Translations under genes and position numbers: made by a program
Shown: piece by piece, positions 18,485 through 26,632 of the stretch
How positions within the stretch are numbered: position 1 is the first letter of the stretch
Layout of the letters: every line of letters begins with the position of its first letter
Assembly: GCA_015501055.1 (NCBI GenBank)
Contig: JADNYV010000450.1
Span: 1 to 27,712 of the forward strand
DNA length: 27,712 nt
Source of the DNA: Mucidula mucida
Lineage: Eukaryota > Basidiomycota > Agaricomycetes > Agaricales > Physalacriaceae
Reading direction: 5' to 3'
Notes under the pieces: model-generated
Database searches by the model: none
Seen by the model: the letters and a program-made list of their open reading frames with translations, nothing else
Told to the model about the DNA's origin: nothing

Positions 18485-18944
18485 TACGCCTTCGAAGCCC
18501 CACCGAGCACTGCTCAAATCTTAAATTTACTTCGTCTGTATCTTGTCTGTGCCCTTGCTCTGCTGTTATCCAAATCTATCGCTGTTCATTTTGTTCTTCC
18601 TTGCAACTTGTTACATCCCAATTCCACGTCGCCAAATCAAGGTCTAATAATCGACGTTCGAAATGTCTTGAGGCAAAACAAGACATGGATATGTGCGTCC
18701 TCCAAGCATGAGAGATGTGATATGGAATTTGCAGGCTTGTAAGAATATCGATAAAGGACAGCATGGGCAGAGCATATAAAAGCAAGTACAACATCTACTA
18801 GTCAACGAAAGCAAGGAAGAAAACCAAAAAAAAGCAACATAAAATCTTGATAAGATGTGAGGTCATTAGCCAAATTAAGGGTGTAAATAATGGCACATAC
18901 CTGGTACACGGCGAAGACGGTACTGGTGTTGAATTACAGCTGGG
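18485..18944. other. Intergenic with an orphan TATA box
   Basis: It contains the 3' flank of copy 2. It also carries a good TATAAAA at 18775-18781 facing right, although no convincing plus-strand gene follows. The minus strand to the right is the 3' end of the split host gene, and a CCAG|GTATGT donor-like site near 18900 (minus) hints that its last intron may lie here. Confidence 0.35.
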
Positions 18945-19257
18945 TTACAGTGGCGGGCACCGCTTTTGCTCACGATTCTCTTGCTCGACAAGCTTCCCCA
19001 ATCTATCTGAAATGTATTCAGCGTATTGGTGGGAAGCCATGCTCCCGATGCGCATTGGTTTTGACCACTTGCCGATAGTCATGGTATCATCAAGCGGCGA
19101 GTGACGAGGACGGGGAGGCTGCGTGAATGTTCTAGTCTTTTGCGGCCCCAACGTGTAGTGCCCTCCGAGGAGCTCAAGTCGATCAAGCTGTGCGTCCGTG
19201 TATGGCCCATTTTTCTGCATAACGATGAATTCGCGATAGGTAGCGAACAATTCTGCC
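18945..19257 (-). pseudogene. 3' part of a host gene split by the retrotransposon
   Basis: The minus-strand frame enters from the insertion junction as ELFATYREFIVMQKNGPY. It continues through DAQLDRLELLGGHYTLGP and SMASHQYAEYISDRLGKLVE to a stop at 18945. Removing the element and one CTGCC copy joins it in the same frame to the segment ending AQCTEQRA right of the element (25762 onward). The gene is therefore interrupted within an exon. I do not recognise the family. A splice donor just past the literal stop suggests the real C-terminus may lie further left, again with a one-base frame change. Confidence 0.7.
19253..19257. repeat. Target-site duplication CTGCC, left copy
   Basis: CTGCC immediately left of the LTR is identical to 25762-25766 right of the other LTR. 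A 5 bp duplication is typical of Ty3/gypsy integrase. Confidence 0.9.
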
Positions 19258-19788
19258 TGTTAGCAACTGACTAAGCCACGAGACTCAACCAGGTACCACA
19301 GCAAGAACTTAAGGGAAAAAGCGTTCGCGTTCGTAAGACTAGGCTAGGCCAGGTGTATAAACGAGATCGGAACTAAAGTACAATGATACTACACTACTGC
19401 TTATATACTAGTAAGCCTGTGTTTGGGACTCCTTGTCCATACGTGTTTCCGCTAGGGATAACTCCACGCCCTTGACCCAGTGTTGTATGCTACTAGTCCG
19501 TGAAACCATTAAATACGAGTGGTGACTGCATGTAAGTAATAATACTGAAACGACCATGTGTGCTACGAGTGTCGGTGGTGTGTATACAATGGGGAATCCA
19601 TGAGGTATCGGCATGTATGATGTCATCCATGTGTTAGGCGTGTGTCCGTCATGAGTACGGCTTCGGTAATGAACAGGAGTATGATCGGTGACGAAACAGA
19701 TGATGAAACAGTCCGTTGGTTGATAAGACAAGGCCCCCGATAAGATATGATAAGATGTGAAAGTGTGAAAATATGGCAATTCATAACA
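19258..19788 (-). repeat. 3' LTR (left copy)
   Basis: It is 531 bases, bounded by TGTTAGC and CATAACA, and 527/531 identical to 25231-25761. The sense-strand TATATAA lies at 19401-19407 and the TAGTTCCGATCT motif at 19364-19375. Open frames inside it, such as 19408-19779, are incidental. Confidence 0.95.
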
Positions 19789-19802
19789 TCACCCCCTCCT
19801 TA
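19789..19802 (-). other. Polypurine tract
   Basis: On the element sense strand TAAGGAGGGGGTGA abuts the 3' LTR, the position used to prime plus-strand DNA synthesis. Its first three bases are the pol stop codon. Confidence 0.8.
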
Positions 19803-20150
19803 AGGCGCAAGTTCCATTCTGCGCCAGATTTGCTCCATGAGGGCCGCAGAGGGTAGCGTGATGTCAAGAGGTTCGGTGTCAGGCGGTGGCATGGGTCGGA
19901 ATAGATGTGATGGAAATTGCGACATGGGAACTTCAATGCGAGCAAGCGCAGGTGGCTTTGGCTTGTTCGGGTACTGCTGGTGGAAATCGCGAATAGCTTC
20001 GTCGGCATTCTTGAGATTGCATGCCGGTTCCCATGTCTGTTCGTGTGTGCCATAACCCTTCCAGTGAACCTTGTATTGAAAACCCCCGCGGTACTTCCGG
20101 GAATTAACCACTTTCTCAACCTCCCATTCCGGTTCGGCTCCTTCCAGCAC
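19800..20150 (-). CDS. Chromodomain at the pol C-terminus
   Basis: The frame reads PEWEVEKVVNSRKYRGGFQY, VHWKGYGTHEQTWEPACNL and ADEAIRDFHQQYP, then a Pro-rich tail ending at TAA 19800-19802. This is a canonical chromodomain with the aromatic and Trp residues used to bind methylated histone tails. In chromoviruses it directs integration, often to heterochromatin. It is one frame off from the integrase frame, joined near 20180; one missing C in a CCCC(C) run would fuse them. It is therefore most likely the end of one polyprotein rather than a separate gene. Confidence 0.85.
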   Translation of the reverse strand: MLEGAEPEWEVEKVVNSRKYRGGFQYKVHWKGYGTHEQTWEPACNLKNADEAIRDFHQQYPNKPKPPALARIEVPMSQFPSHLFRPMPPPDTEPLDITLPSAALMEQIWRRMELAP

Positions 20151-21697
20151 AGGTGGTGGACGCGTGTCTCGGGGTTGCGTCGGGAATTGGGCTCGTGATA
20201 AGGTGTCAACAGGGCCTCATTGAACACGGGATGGATGCTCTTCCACGTGTGAGGGATCTGGAGCTTGTACGAACTCGTCCCAACTTTCTTGATCACTTTA
20301 AACGGCCCGAATCGTTTGTCATCGAGCTTCTTCATTGGTCGGTCCGTACTGAGATTTGTCCCTTCCAGCCATACTTTGTTGCCTTCCTTGTACTCCACTG
20401 CCTCTGTCCGTTTCCTGTCATAAAACCGTTTCATGTCTTCTTTGGCCATCTTCAATGCCGACCCCACTTCATCCCATGTTTTCCTCATGCCGTCGGCAAA
20501 CTCCTGCACAGTCTCATTTCTCGATGCCGTTTTCGGAGCGGTGCCTTTGTAGGGGTGTCTGCCCATGTCTGCGAAGAACGGAGTAACCTTGGTTGCTGAG
20601 TGTACCCGATCGTTGTAAACAAATTCGGCAGAGGGTAACCATTCATGCCAGTCGTTCTGATGGTAATTGACGAATAACCGTAAGAAATGTTCTATCTCTT
20701 GGTTCAACCGTTCCGTTTGCCCATTTGCCTGTGGATGGTACGCCGTTGTAAAGTTTCCTTGTATGCCCAACAACCAGTACAACTCCTTCATGAAACGCGA
20801 GTGGTATTGTGGACCGTGATCATGTATCATCTGTCGTGGCATCCCATGTATGGGGAAAATGCGATCACGGTAAATGCGGGCCATGCCTTCCGACGTCAGA
20901 GTGGTATGTGTCGGTATAATATGTAATCGCTTGGTGAAGTGGTCCACAAACGTGCTGATCGCGTTGTATCCTCCTGATTCCGGCAGTTCTCCGATCATGT
21001 CCGTCCCTACTACCTCCCATGGCTCGCTTGGCACATCAATAGGGTGAAGAGGTGCAGCCGGCTTCGTGCGATGTGACTTTGTGGCCTGGCATTTTTGACA
21101 TCCTTCCACGTATTCGCGGACATCTCGGCTGATTCCTGGCCACCAATAGGTGCGTGTGATCAACTCAAGAGTCTTGTACCGTCCCGGATGCCCTGCAAGC
21201 TGTGCATCATGATGCATTCCAATAACTCTTCCCCGCAATTCCTTGTCCTTCGGTATGTAAATACGATCTTTCCATATAATAAGTCCATTTTCCTTCTCTT
21301 CCCATCCTTTTTCTTTGTTTTCTAATGCTTTTTGTACGTATCTGTCTTTGTTTCCTTTTCTTTGTTTGATTTTGTTAAGTAATTTGTCCTCCAGTGTAGC
21401 TACTGTATGTAAAGAAAATTGAATTTGTGATATAAAAAACTCCGGTTTTAGCAAAACAACGTTTTCGTTATCTTTTTCCCCCTTCTCAAGGCCTGTCATC
21501 CTTGACAAGGCATCAGCTTTCCCCATCGTCTTGCCCGGCTTGTGAATCATCTGTATGTCATACTCCGCCAACTCCGTAACCCATCGCGCCTGCCTCCGGT
21601 TCAACTTCTGCGGCTTCCGGAAGTACTGAAGGTTTTGATGATCGGTAAAAACCTCCACCGTCTCCGTTGCTCCAAAGATACTGCCTCCAGTCATCAA
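20151..21697 (-). CDS. pol: Pol: RNase H end and integrase
   Basis: The frame starts in the RNase H/tether region (VEVFTDHQNLQYF, AEYDIQMIHKPGK, ADALSR) and passes into integrase. The HHCC zinc finger is visible (MHHDAQLAGHPGR, then CQKCQATKS). The catalytic core shows GTDMIGELPES with the first Asp. IHDHGPQYHSRF carries the second Asp, where many homologues have SDRGPQF. AYHPQANGQTERLNQEIEHF carries the Glu. RFGPFKVIKKVGTSSYKL is the GPY/F module. These residues perform 3' processing and strand transfer. The literal open frame continues to 19781 in a meaningless frame beyond about 20180, where the chromodomain takes over. Confidence 0.9.
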
Positions 21698-23018
21698 TTG
21701 AGTCCATGATGGCCATCATTCTTTGTCGTAGATCTCGTAGTTGCGTTCAACTTCATTTAACGCGCGAGATGGAAAGCCACTGGTCTCCATTTTCCTTCAA
21801 CAAACTGGGAAAGAACGCCCCGTTGGCATAGTTCGAGGAGTCTGCCTCGACTCGAAACTTGCCGTCGTCGCGTGGTACGATCAGAACGGGTTCTTCCGTC
21901 ATCCTCCGTTTCAGCTCCTCAAACGCCTCATGCTGCTCCTCCCCAAACCCATTCGCCCTTCCCGGTTAGGATGTCAATGGCTTTGCTACTCCCGCAAATC
22001 CCCGGATGAAACGTTGGTAGAAGTTGCAGAAGCCCAGGAATGACTGTACTTCCTTCTTCTTCGTCGGCTCCTTCCATTCCTTCACTACGGCCACTTTTGC
22101 CGGATCCATCTTCACTTCTCCTCCTCCAACAATAACTCCAAGTAGTCTACAGTATGTGCCTCAAAACTACATTTCTCGGGTTTTAAATACAACTTATTTA
22201 CTCGCAATATCTCTAGTACTCGTCGTACAATATGCCTATGTTCCTCGAGAGTGTTCGTAAAGATAAGTATATCGTCCAGGTAAACTATTACGTGTCCCCG
22301 TCAATCAACTCCTTCAAGATGTGATTCATGAACGATTGGAACGTTGCCGGCGAATTTGTAAGTCCGAAGAACATGACTGATGGCTCAAACAGGCCTCGGT
22401 TTGTTCTAAACGCCGCTTTCCACTCATCACCTTCTTTGATCCGGATGTTATTGTAACCCCATCGGACATCCATCTTTGTAAAACCTTTGCTCCCTTCAAC
22501 TTGTCAATAAGCTCCTGAATCAACGGCAAGGGGTACCGGTTCTTGATTGTTATGTCGTTCAACTTCCGATAATCCTGTACTGGCCGAAGGCTTCCATCCT
22601 TCTTTTGACAAAGAAGAAGGGCGATGCCATAGGTGAAATTGATGGCCGTATACATCCCGTCCGTATGTTTTCTCCAGGAACTCATCTAACACCTTCTGCT
22701 CGGATGGGCTAAGGGGATAACCTTGCAGTCAACTGGTTTGGAACCAGGCATAAGTTCTATCGCGTGATCCCAGGGTCTTCGCTCTGGTAGCTTGTCAACG
22801 TCCGCCTTGCTAAATACATCGGAGAATTCCTCAATGTAAGGTGCAGCAGCGGATGAAGGCTGTTGTGATCTCAGCTTTTCCCGCTTTTGCATAGTTGTCC
22901 CAGTCCATCCAGAACAAACGCTCTCCCTCTTCCAACTTCTCTTCTACGTCTTCTCCTTCATCTTCCGGCAAGTTATACTCGGGTAGGTAGCCGCAACGGT
23001 CTGGGCATCAATCAAAAG
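21698..23018 (-). CDS. pol: Pol: reverse transcriptase and RNase H, frame-broken
   Basis: Pieces of one RT lie in order across changing frames. They are [20 protein letters not shown], then [16 protein letters not shown] and [39 protein letters not shown] carries the first catalytic Asp, followed by [28 protein letters not shown] carries the YxDD active site and is followed by RNase H-type sequence. At least six breaks were traced, near 22710-22720, 22600-22680, 22480, 22290 and 21690-21720. Most fit one missing base in runs of A, T or G. A TGA near 23005 is not explained by a run and may be a real nonsense change. Confidence 0.85.
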
Positions 23019-23783
23019 TCAACGTGGATTCCGTCCAGTTGATCGTGGGGTTGTGATATGTAACCAATCTAGCCCCAAAAAGATGCTTGTTTTGCCAAGA
23101 TTGGTGACGGCCAACTCGATCTTTTCTGCGTGATCACCAATCTTCATCCGGACCTCCACAAAACCTTTGATTGCTCCTCCCTTGTTTAGGGTTCCATCCG
23201 CATTGTAGACAGGGAGCTTGACCGGTAACTCCTTGATCGGGAGTCCGTTCTTCTCGACGAATTCTTTATTGACACAAGAACCCGTTGCTCCACTGTCAAG
23301 AAGGGCACTCGTTTCCCATTCAGAGCCTGTGTGTACGCTCTCTATGGTTACTCGGAGTTTCATGTCCTGCCCCTTTGTTCCCCTGATGTACTTTCTCGAC
23401 TCTTTCAACTCCGTCACAACTTCCACCGCAGCTTCCTTCGTCAACGCTCTGATCGCCATCACCTTCTCTTCTGTCGCTTCTCTTTCTCTCCGCTCCGGCA
23501 TCCATGCTCTCAAAATTCCCACTGCTCTCGACACTTCATCTTCTCTTAGCCGTTGTGCGATCCACTCGGGCGTATTTGGCTCAAATCTTTCTTTCGCAGG
23601 TTTTGTTGGTGAAGTCGTTGATGATATTTTAGATGTTTCAGTACCCGTACTGTAAATAAATTCTGCATCTGACAACCCTTCCCTTGATGGCTGCTCCGGC
23701 AGGACTGCGTCTACTGCGGGAGCTTCGCAAAACCCAGCTCTTCGGCCAACTTCTTCTTCTCCTCGTCGTTCATTTCGGTCCAT
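23019..23783 (-). CDS. pro: Pol N-terminal region: aspartic protease
   Basis: The frame holds a linker, then TSALLDSGATGSCVNKEFVE, the retropepsin active site DSGA. IELAVTNLGKTSIFLGLDWL, the C-terminal protease motif, comes next. It overlaps the end of gag (stop at 23711-23713) and lies in the -1 frame relative to gag. A programmed -1 frameshift, or a single fused polyprotein broken by a missing base, would both explain this. The upstream ATG-like start at 23783 is not a genuine initiation site. Confidence 0.85.
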   Translation of the reverse strand: MDRNERRGEEEVGRRAGFCEAPAVDAVLPEQPSREGLSDAEFIYSTGTETSKISSTTSPTKPAKERFEPNTPEWIAQRLREDEVSRAVGILRAWMPERREREATEEKVMAIRALTKEAAVEVVTELKESRKYIRGTKGQDMKLRVTIESVHTGSEWETSALLDSGATGSCVNKEFVEKNGLPIKELPVKLPVYNADGTLNKGGAIKGFVEVRMKIGDHAEKIELAVTNLGKTSIFLGLDWLHITTPRSTGRNPR

Positions 23784-24633
23784 AAACCCCGAATCGTCTG
23801 GGGTCGACCCTTCTTCGGACAGAACCTGCTAACGTGGCCATGTTTGCCACAGCTGAAGCAGAGTCCCCTTCGACGTGCATTGTCAATGTCCATCGGCCTG
23901 CCGGCTCCTCCATAGGTAACGCCGGTGGCATCTTGTCGTGTGACCGGCGTCGGGGGTGGGTTCGTAGGATTGGCTCTTGATGTAGCCACCTGCGGAACTT
24001 GAGGCCGGGACTGCATTCCGGACCTCTTGCTCGCCGCCCGCCTTCTCCACAGCTGATCAATCTGAAGGATCTGTGCCTTCCAATCCTTGTACTTCTCTGG
24101 CAACCCGTCTCGGCTGCCATAGATCTGATCAATGATCTTCTCTTGACATTGGTCTCGAGAAGTCGCACGACAAATGCGTCATCCTTCGATATCCTGCCTG
24201 AGTGAGCAGGACCTCGAACTTCTGGAAGAAATCTTGAGCGTGTCTTGCCCCTGGCGCAACCGCTCGATCTGGTCTTGCGCGTCTTGCGCGAGGTTGGAAT
24301 CCACAAATCGCTCCTTCAAGTCTTCCTTGAACTCCGTCCAAGAGACTGTCCATTCCTCTTCTTCCTCGTCGAAGTTCTGGTCCGAGTAGTTCTGGACCCA
24401 TGCATCGACGTGATCTCCTCGGATATAGGAAAGAACAACATCAATCCTTTCGGAGTCAGATGTGAGGTTGTTCTTCTTGTCACGGATATATGTGAACATC
24501 GATCGCCACCAGCTCTTGTACTTGGACTTGTCCCCGTCATAGTCGTAAGGCTTGTTGACAAGGATCGGCCTTTGATTTCGACATCGGTGATGAGCGGGTG
24601 TGTGAGGAGCGTTTCGGGTGCTTCGTTGGACAT
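23711..24633 (-). CDS. gag: Gag with zinc knuckle, frame-broken
   Basis: The ATG at 24633 starts MSNEAPETLLTHPLITDVEI. After a frame change near 24566 the capsid-like part follows (SMFTYIRDKKNNLTSDSERI, SYIRGDHVDAWVQNYSD, WTEFKEDLKERFVDSNLAQD). Further changes near 24239, 24185 and 24142 lead to FFQKFEVLLTQAGY, DDAFVVRLLETNV and EKYKDWKAQILQIDQLW. Nucleocapsid follows with a CCHC knuckle, CFSCGKHGHVSRFC, ending at TAG 23711-23713. Gag builds the particle and packages RNA. Each frame change is explained by one base missing from a GG or AAA run. Confidence 0.85.
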
Positions 24634-25216
24634 GATGAATCGGGGTGATAGGATCGGAGAGTGAAAGGGTGAAAGTGGGATATGGGTGATGCGGATTTGG
24701 ATAAAACGGGTGAGGGAATAGAGTTTGGATGAATAAGGAGGAATCGCCTAGATCTGAGATAGAATCCAGGACTTGGTAGGTTGGGGAATGATGGTGTGTA
24801 TCGTAATGTAAGTAAGGTAGGTAGGTATTGTAACTGTCTACACTATTTTACCGACTACTGACTACGTATCTACGGAGCCCAAGAGCTCGTCACAAGTTCG
24901 CAATTGCCCAGCCGACGTCCCTCTGGTGTGAGGTAAGCCGAAGTTTTCCTGGGAACGGGGGTTGACCCGTAAACAGCGCCCACTGAAGTGCAACTGCCAA
25001 AAGTTCGTTCTCGTGAGAGCGGCTACTTCCAGCACCCGAGGCAGTTATCTCTAACTGTTAGCCAGCGCTACTGGGACCAATACACACGTATGCGGACGTG
25101 CGCTGGAATTAGAAATCCGTCGATCTGTAAACAGGAAAAGGAAATAGGGGAATGTGTGATGATCAAACAGCGAAGTGCTGGTCGACGATCAGGGATGTGT
25201 GGTAGGTGGTAGAAAG
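24634..25216 (-). other. Retrotransposon 5' untranslated leader
   Basis: It is about 580 bases between the primer-binding site and the gag ATG, with no supported coding sequence. It contains GTAGGT/AAGTAAGG simple-sequence patches near 24800-24830. The packaging signal presumably lies here. Confidence 0.6.
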
Positions 25217-25228
25217 TAGTTCCGATCT
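25217..25228 (-). other. Primer-binding site, probable self-priming type
   Basis: On the element sense strand AGATCGGAACTA begins 2 bases after the 5' LTR. It does not start with the TGG usual for tRNA primers. It is the exact complement of TAGTTCCGATCT within the LTR (25337-25348), located where the transcript 5' end is expected. This matches the Tf1-type arrangement, in which the mRNA 5' end primes minus-strand synthesis. Confidence 0.65.
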
Positions 25229-25230
25229 TC

Positions 25231-25761
25231 TGTTAGCGACTGACTAAGCCACGAGACTCAACCAGGTACCACAGCAAGAACTTAAGGGAAAAAGTGTTCG
25301 CGTTCGTAAGACTAGGCTAGGCCAGGTGTATAAACGAGATCGGAACTAAAGTACAATGATACTACACTACTGCTTATATACTAGTAAGCCTGTGTTTGGG
25401 ACTCCTTGTCCATACGTGTTTCCGCTAGGGATAACTCCATGCCCTTGACCCAGTGTTGTATGCTACTAGTCCGTGAAACCATTAAATACGAGTGGTGACT
25501 GCATGTAAGTAATAATACTGAAACGACCATGTGTGCTACGAGTGTCGGTGGTGTGTATACAATGGGGAATCCATGAGGTATCGGCATGTATGATGTCATC
25601 CATGTGTTAGGCGTGTGTCCGTCATGAGTACGGCTTCGGTAATGAACAGGAGTATGATCGGTGACGAAACAGATGATGAAACAGTCCGTTGGTTGATAAG
25701 ACAAGGCCCCCAATAAGATATGATAAGATGTGAAAGTGTGAAAATATGGCAATTCATAACA
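25231..25761 (-). repeat. 5' LTR (right copy)
   Basis: It is 531 bases with TGTTA...TAACA ends, differing from the left LTR at four transitions. It contains the element promoter. Confidence 0.95.
25374..25380 (-). promoter_or_regulatory. TATA box of the retrotransposon
   Basis: On the sense strand TATATAA begins 33 bases before TAGTTCCGATCT. This places the transcription start at or next to that motif by normal TATA spacing. Confidence 0.6.
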
Positions 25762-25766
25762 CTGCC
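25762..25766. repeat. Target-site duplication CTGCC, right copy
   Basis: It is identical to 19253-19257. Confidence 0.9.
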
Positions 25767-26632
25767 CTTTGCTCAGTACATTGGGCCCGTTCATTCGCTC
25801 TGCTATCCCGCTCCTGTTTCTGGCGCTCAATGCGTTGCCCGTAGGTCTCCTCCGCCTGCTGCGCCACATTCAGCCCCGCAATTTGTTCTGGATCAAGGAG
25901 TGTATCGTCTTTGTCCTCGCTTGGGTTATCCACCTTCCACTCGCCTTTCATCCTGGTGAAGTAATCGGCAGTATTGAAGAGGAATTCGCACTCTGCACGC
26001 TCATAGAGTCAAAATGTCCACCAGTCTCCTGCAGCTGCGATCAGCATAACTGCGTTGGTATCCCGAAATTTTGGGGAACAGAAGAGACAGTCCGCCTGGG
26101 CCATGACCTGTCCCTGCGCGGGAGGAATGAGCTTCATGATATCGTCCCGGTAGGCCTCGATGTCAGCAGGGTGGCGTGAAGGAGCATGCTTAAGCTCGGC
26201 AAGGAGGGGTACAGCAGTGCTGACAATACGAATCTCATGGGTGGGTAAGGAGGTGGTCATATTGATGCTCTCGAGAAAACTATTCATCGACATGCGTCGC
26301 TGTGGGTTTTTGAGCACGGCTCTGGGAAGAAGGATGCAAAAGTCAGGAATGACCTCCCACGAACCGCGGGGAAGGGCGGCGGTAAGAGTTGCGGAGGCAG
26401 CGGAGATGCTTTCCGGTTGCTCGGTACCGTGAAGGTTATCAATGTTGTGAGTGACATAGAGGCGGAACTGAGGTGTCGGTATGAGGATACCAATGTTTTT
26501 TATCCCGCAGAGGTAGAGGAGGTACATGGTCCATAAAGGATGAGTGGCGTCTTCTGTGTGCCTCAAGTTGAACCACACGGATAGGAAAAAGCCGATGGCA
26601 TATAGAATACCAGAGGAGAGCTGTTGCAACAT
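25762..26632 (-). pseudogene. 5' part of the host gene split by the retrotransposon
   Basis: The frame runs from the ATG at 26632 (MLQQLSSGILYAIGFF) to a TGA at 26009-26011. It then stays open in the same frame to the insertion junction (LYERAECEFLFNTADYFTRM, LDPEQIAGLNVAQQAEETYG, ending AQCTEQRA). Conserved-looking runs are EIRIVSTAVPLLAELKHAPS, DDIMKLIPPAQGQVMAQADC and VMLIAAAGDWWTF. These recall large families of uncharacterised agaricomycete proteins, but I cannot name one. The start may be internal if 5' exons exist. The TGA is a single in-frame stop, not a frameshift, so the gene may have carried a nonsense change independent of the insertion. Confidence 0.6.

Larger units (their letters stand above)
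17695..18702. repeat. Tandem duplication unit 2
   Basis: This is the second unit of the tandem duplication described at 16545-17520. It includes promoter, three exons and 3' flank in the same order and orientation. The left boundary is placed at the shared CAGC(A/G)TATTG landmark and the right at the shared ATATGTGCGT landmark; both are approximate. Confidence 0.75.
19258..25761 (-). mobile_element. Complete Ty3/gypsy chromovirus LTR retrotransposon, 6,504 bp
   Basis: The element has direct 531 bp LTRs with TGTTA...TAACA ends and a 5 bp CTGCC target duplication. Its coding order on the minus strand is gag, protease, reverse transcriptase, RNase H, integrase, chromodomain. This order defines Ty3/gypsy chromoviruses. 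The two LTRs differ at only four positions (19265/25238, 19322/25295, 19467/25440, 19739/25712), all transitions, so insertion was recent. The primer-binding site suggests self-priming. The literal coding sequence contains many single-base frame breaks and at least one TGA. Most breaks are missing bases in homopolymers and may be consensus errors, so competence cannot be judged. It interrupts a host gene. Confidence 0.95.

Noticed and set aside
19408..19779. 124-codon open frame inside the LTR, repeated in the right LTR
   Set aside because: It is non-coding LTR sequence; no known LTR protein fits, and the promoter and R region overlap it.
25217..25230. tRNA-type primer-binding site
   Set aside because: The sequence after the LTR does not start with TGG and matches no tRNA 3' end that I recognise, whereas it matches the LTR complement exactly.
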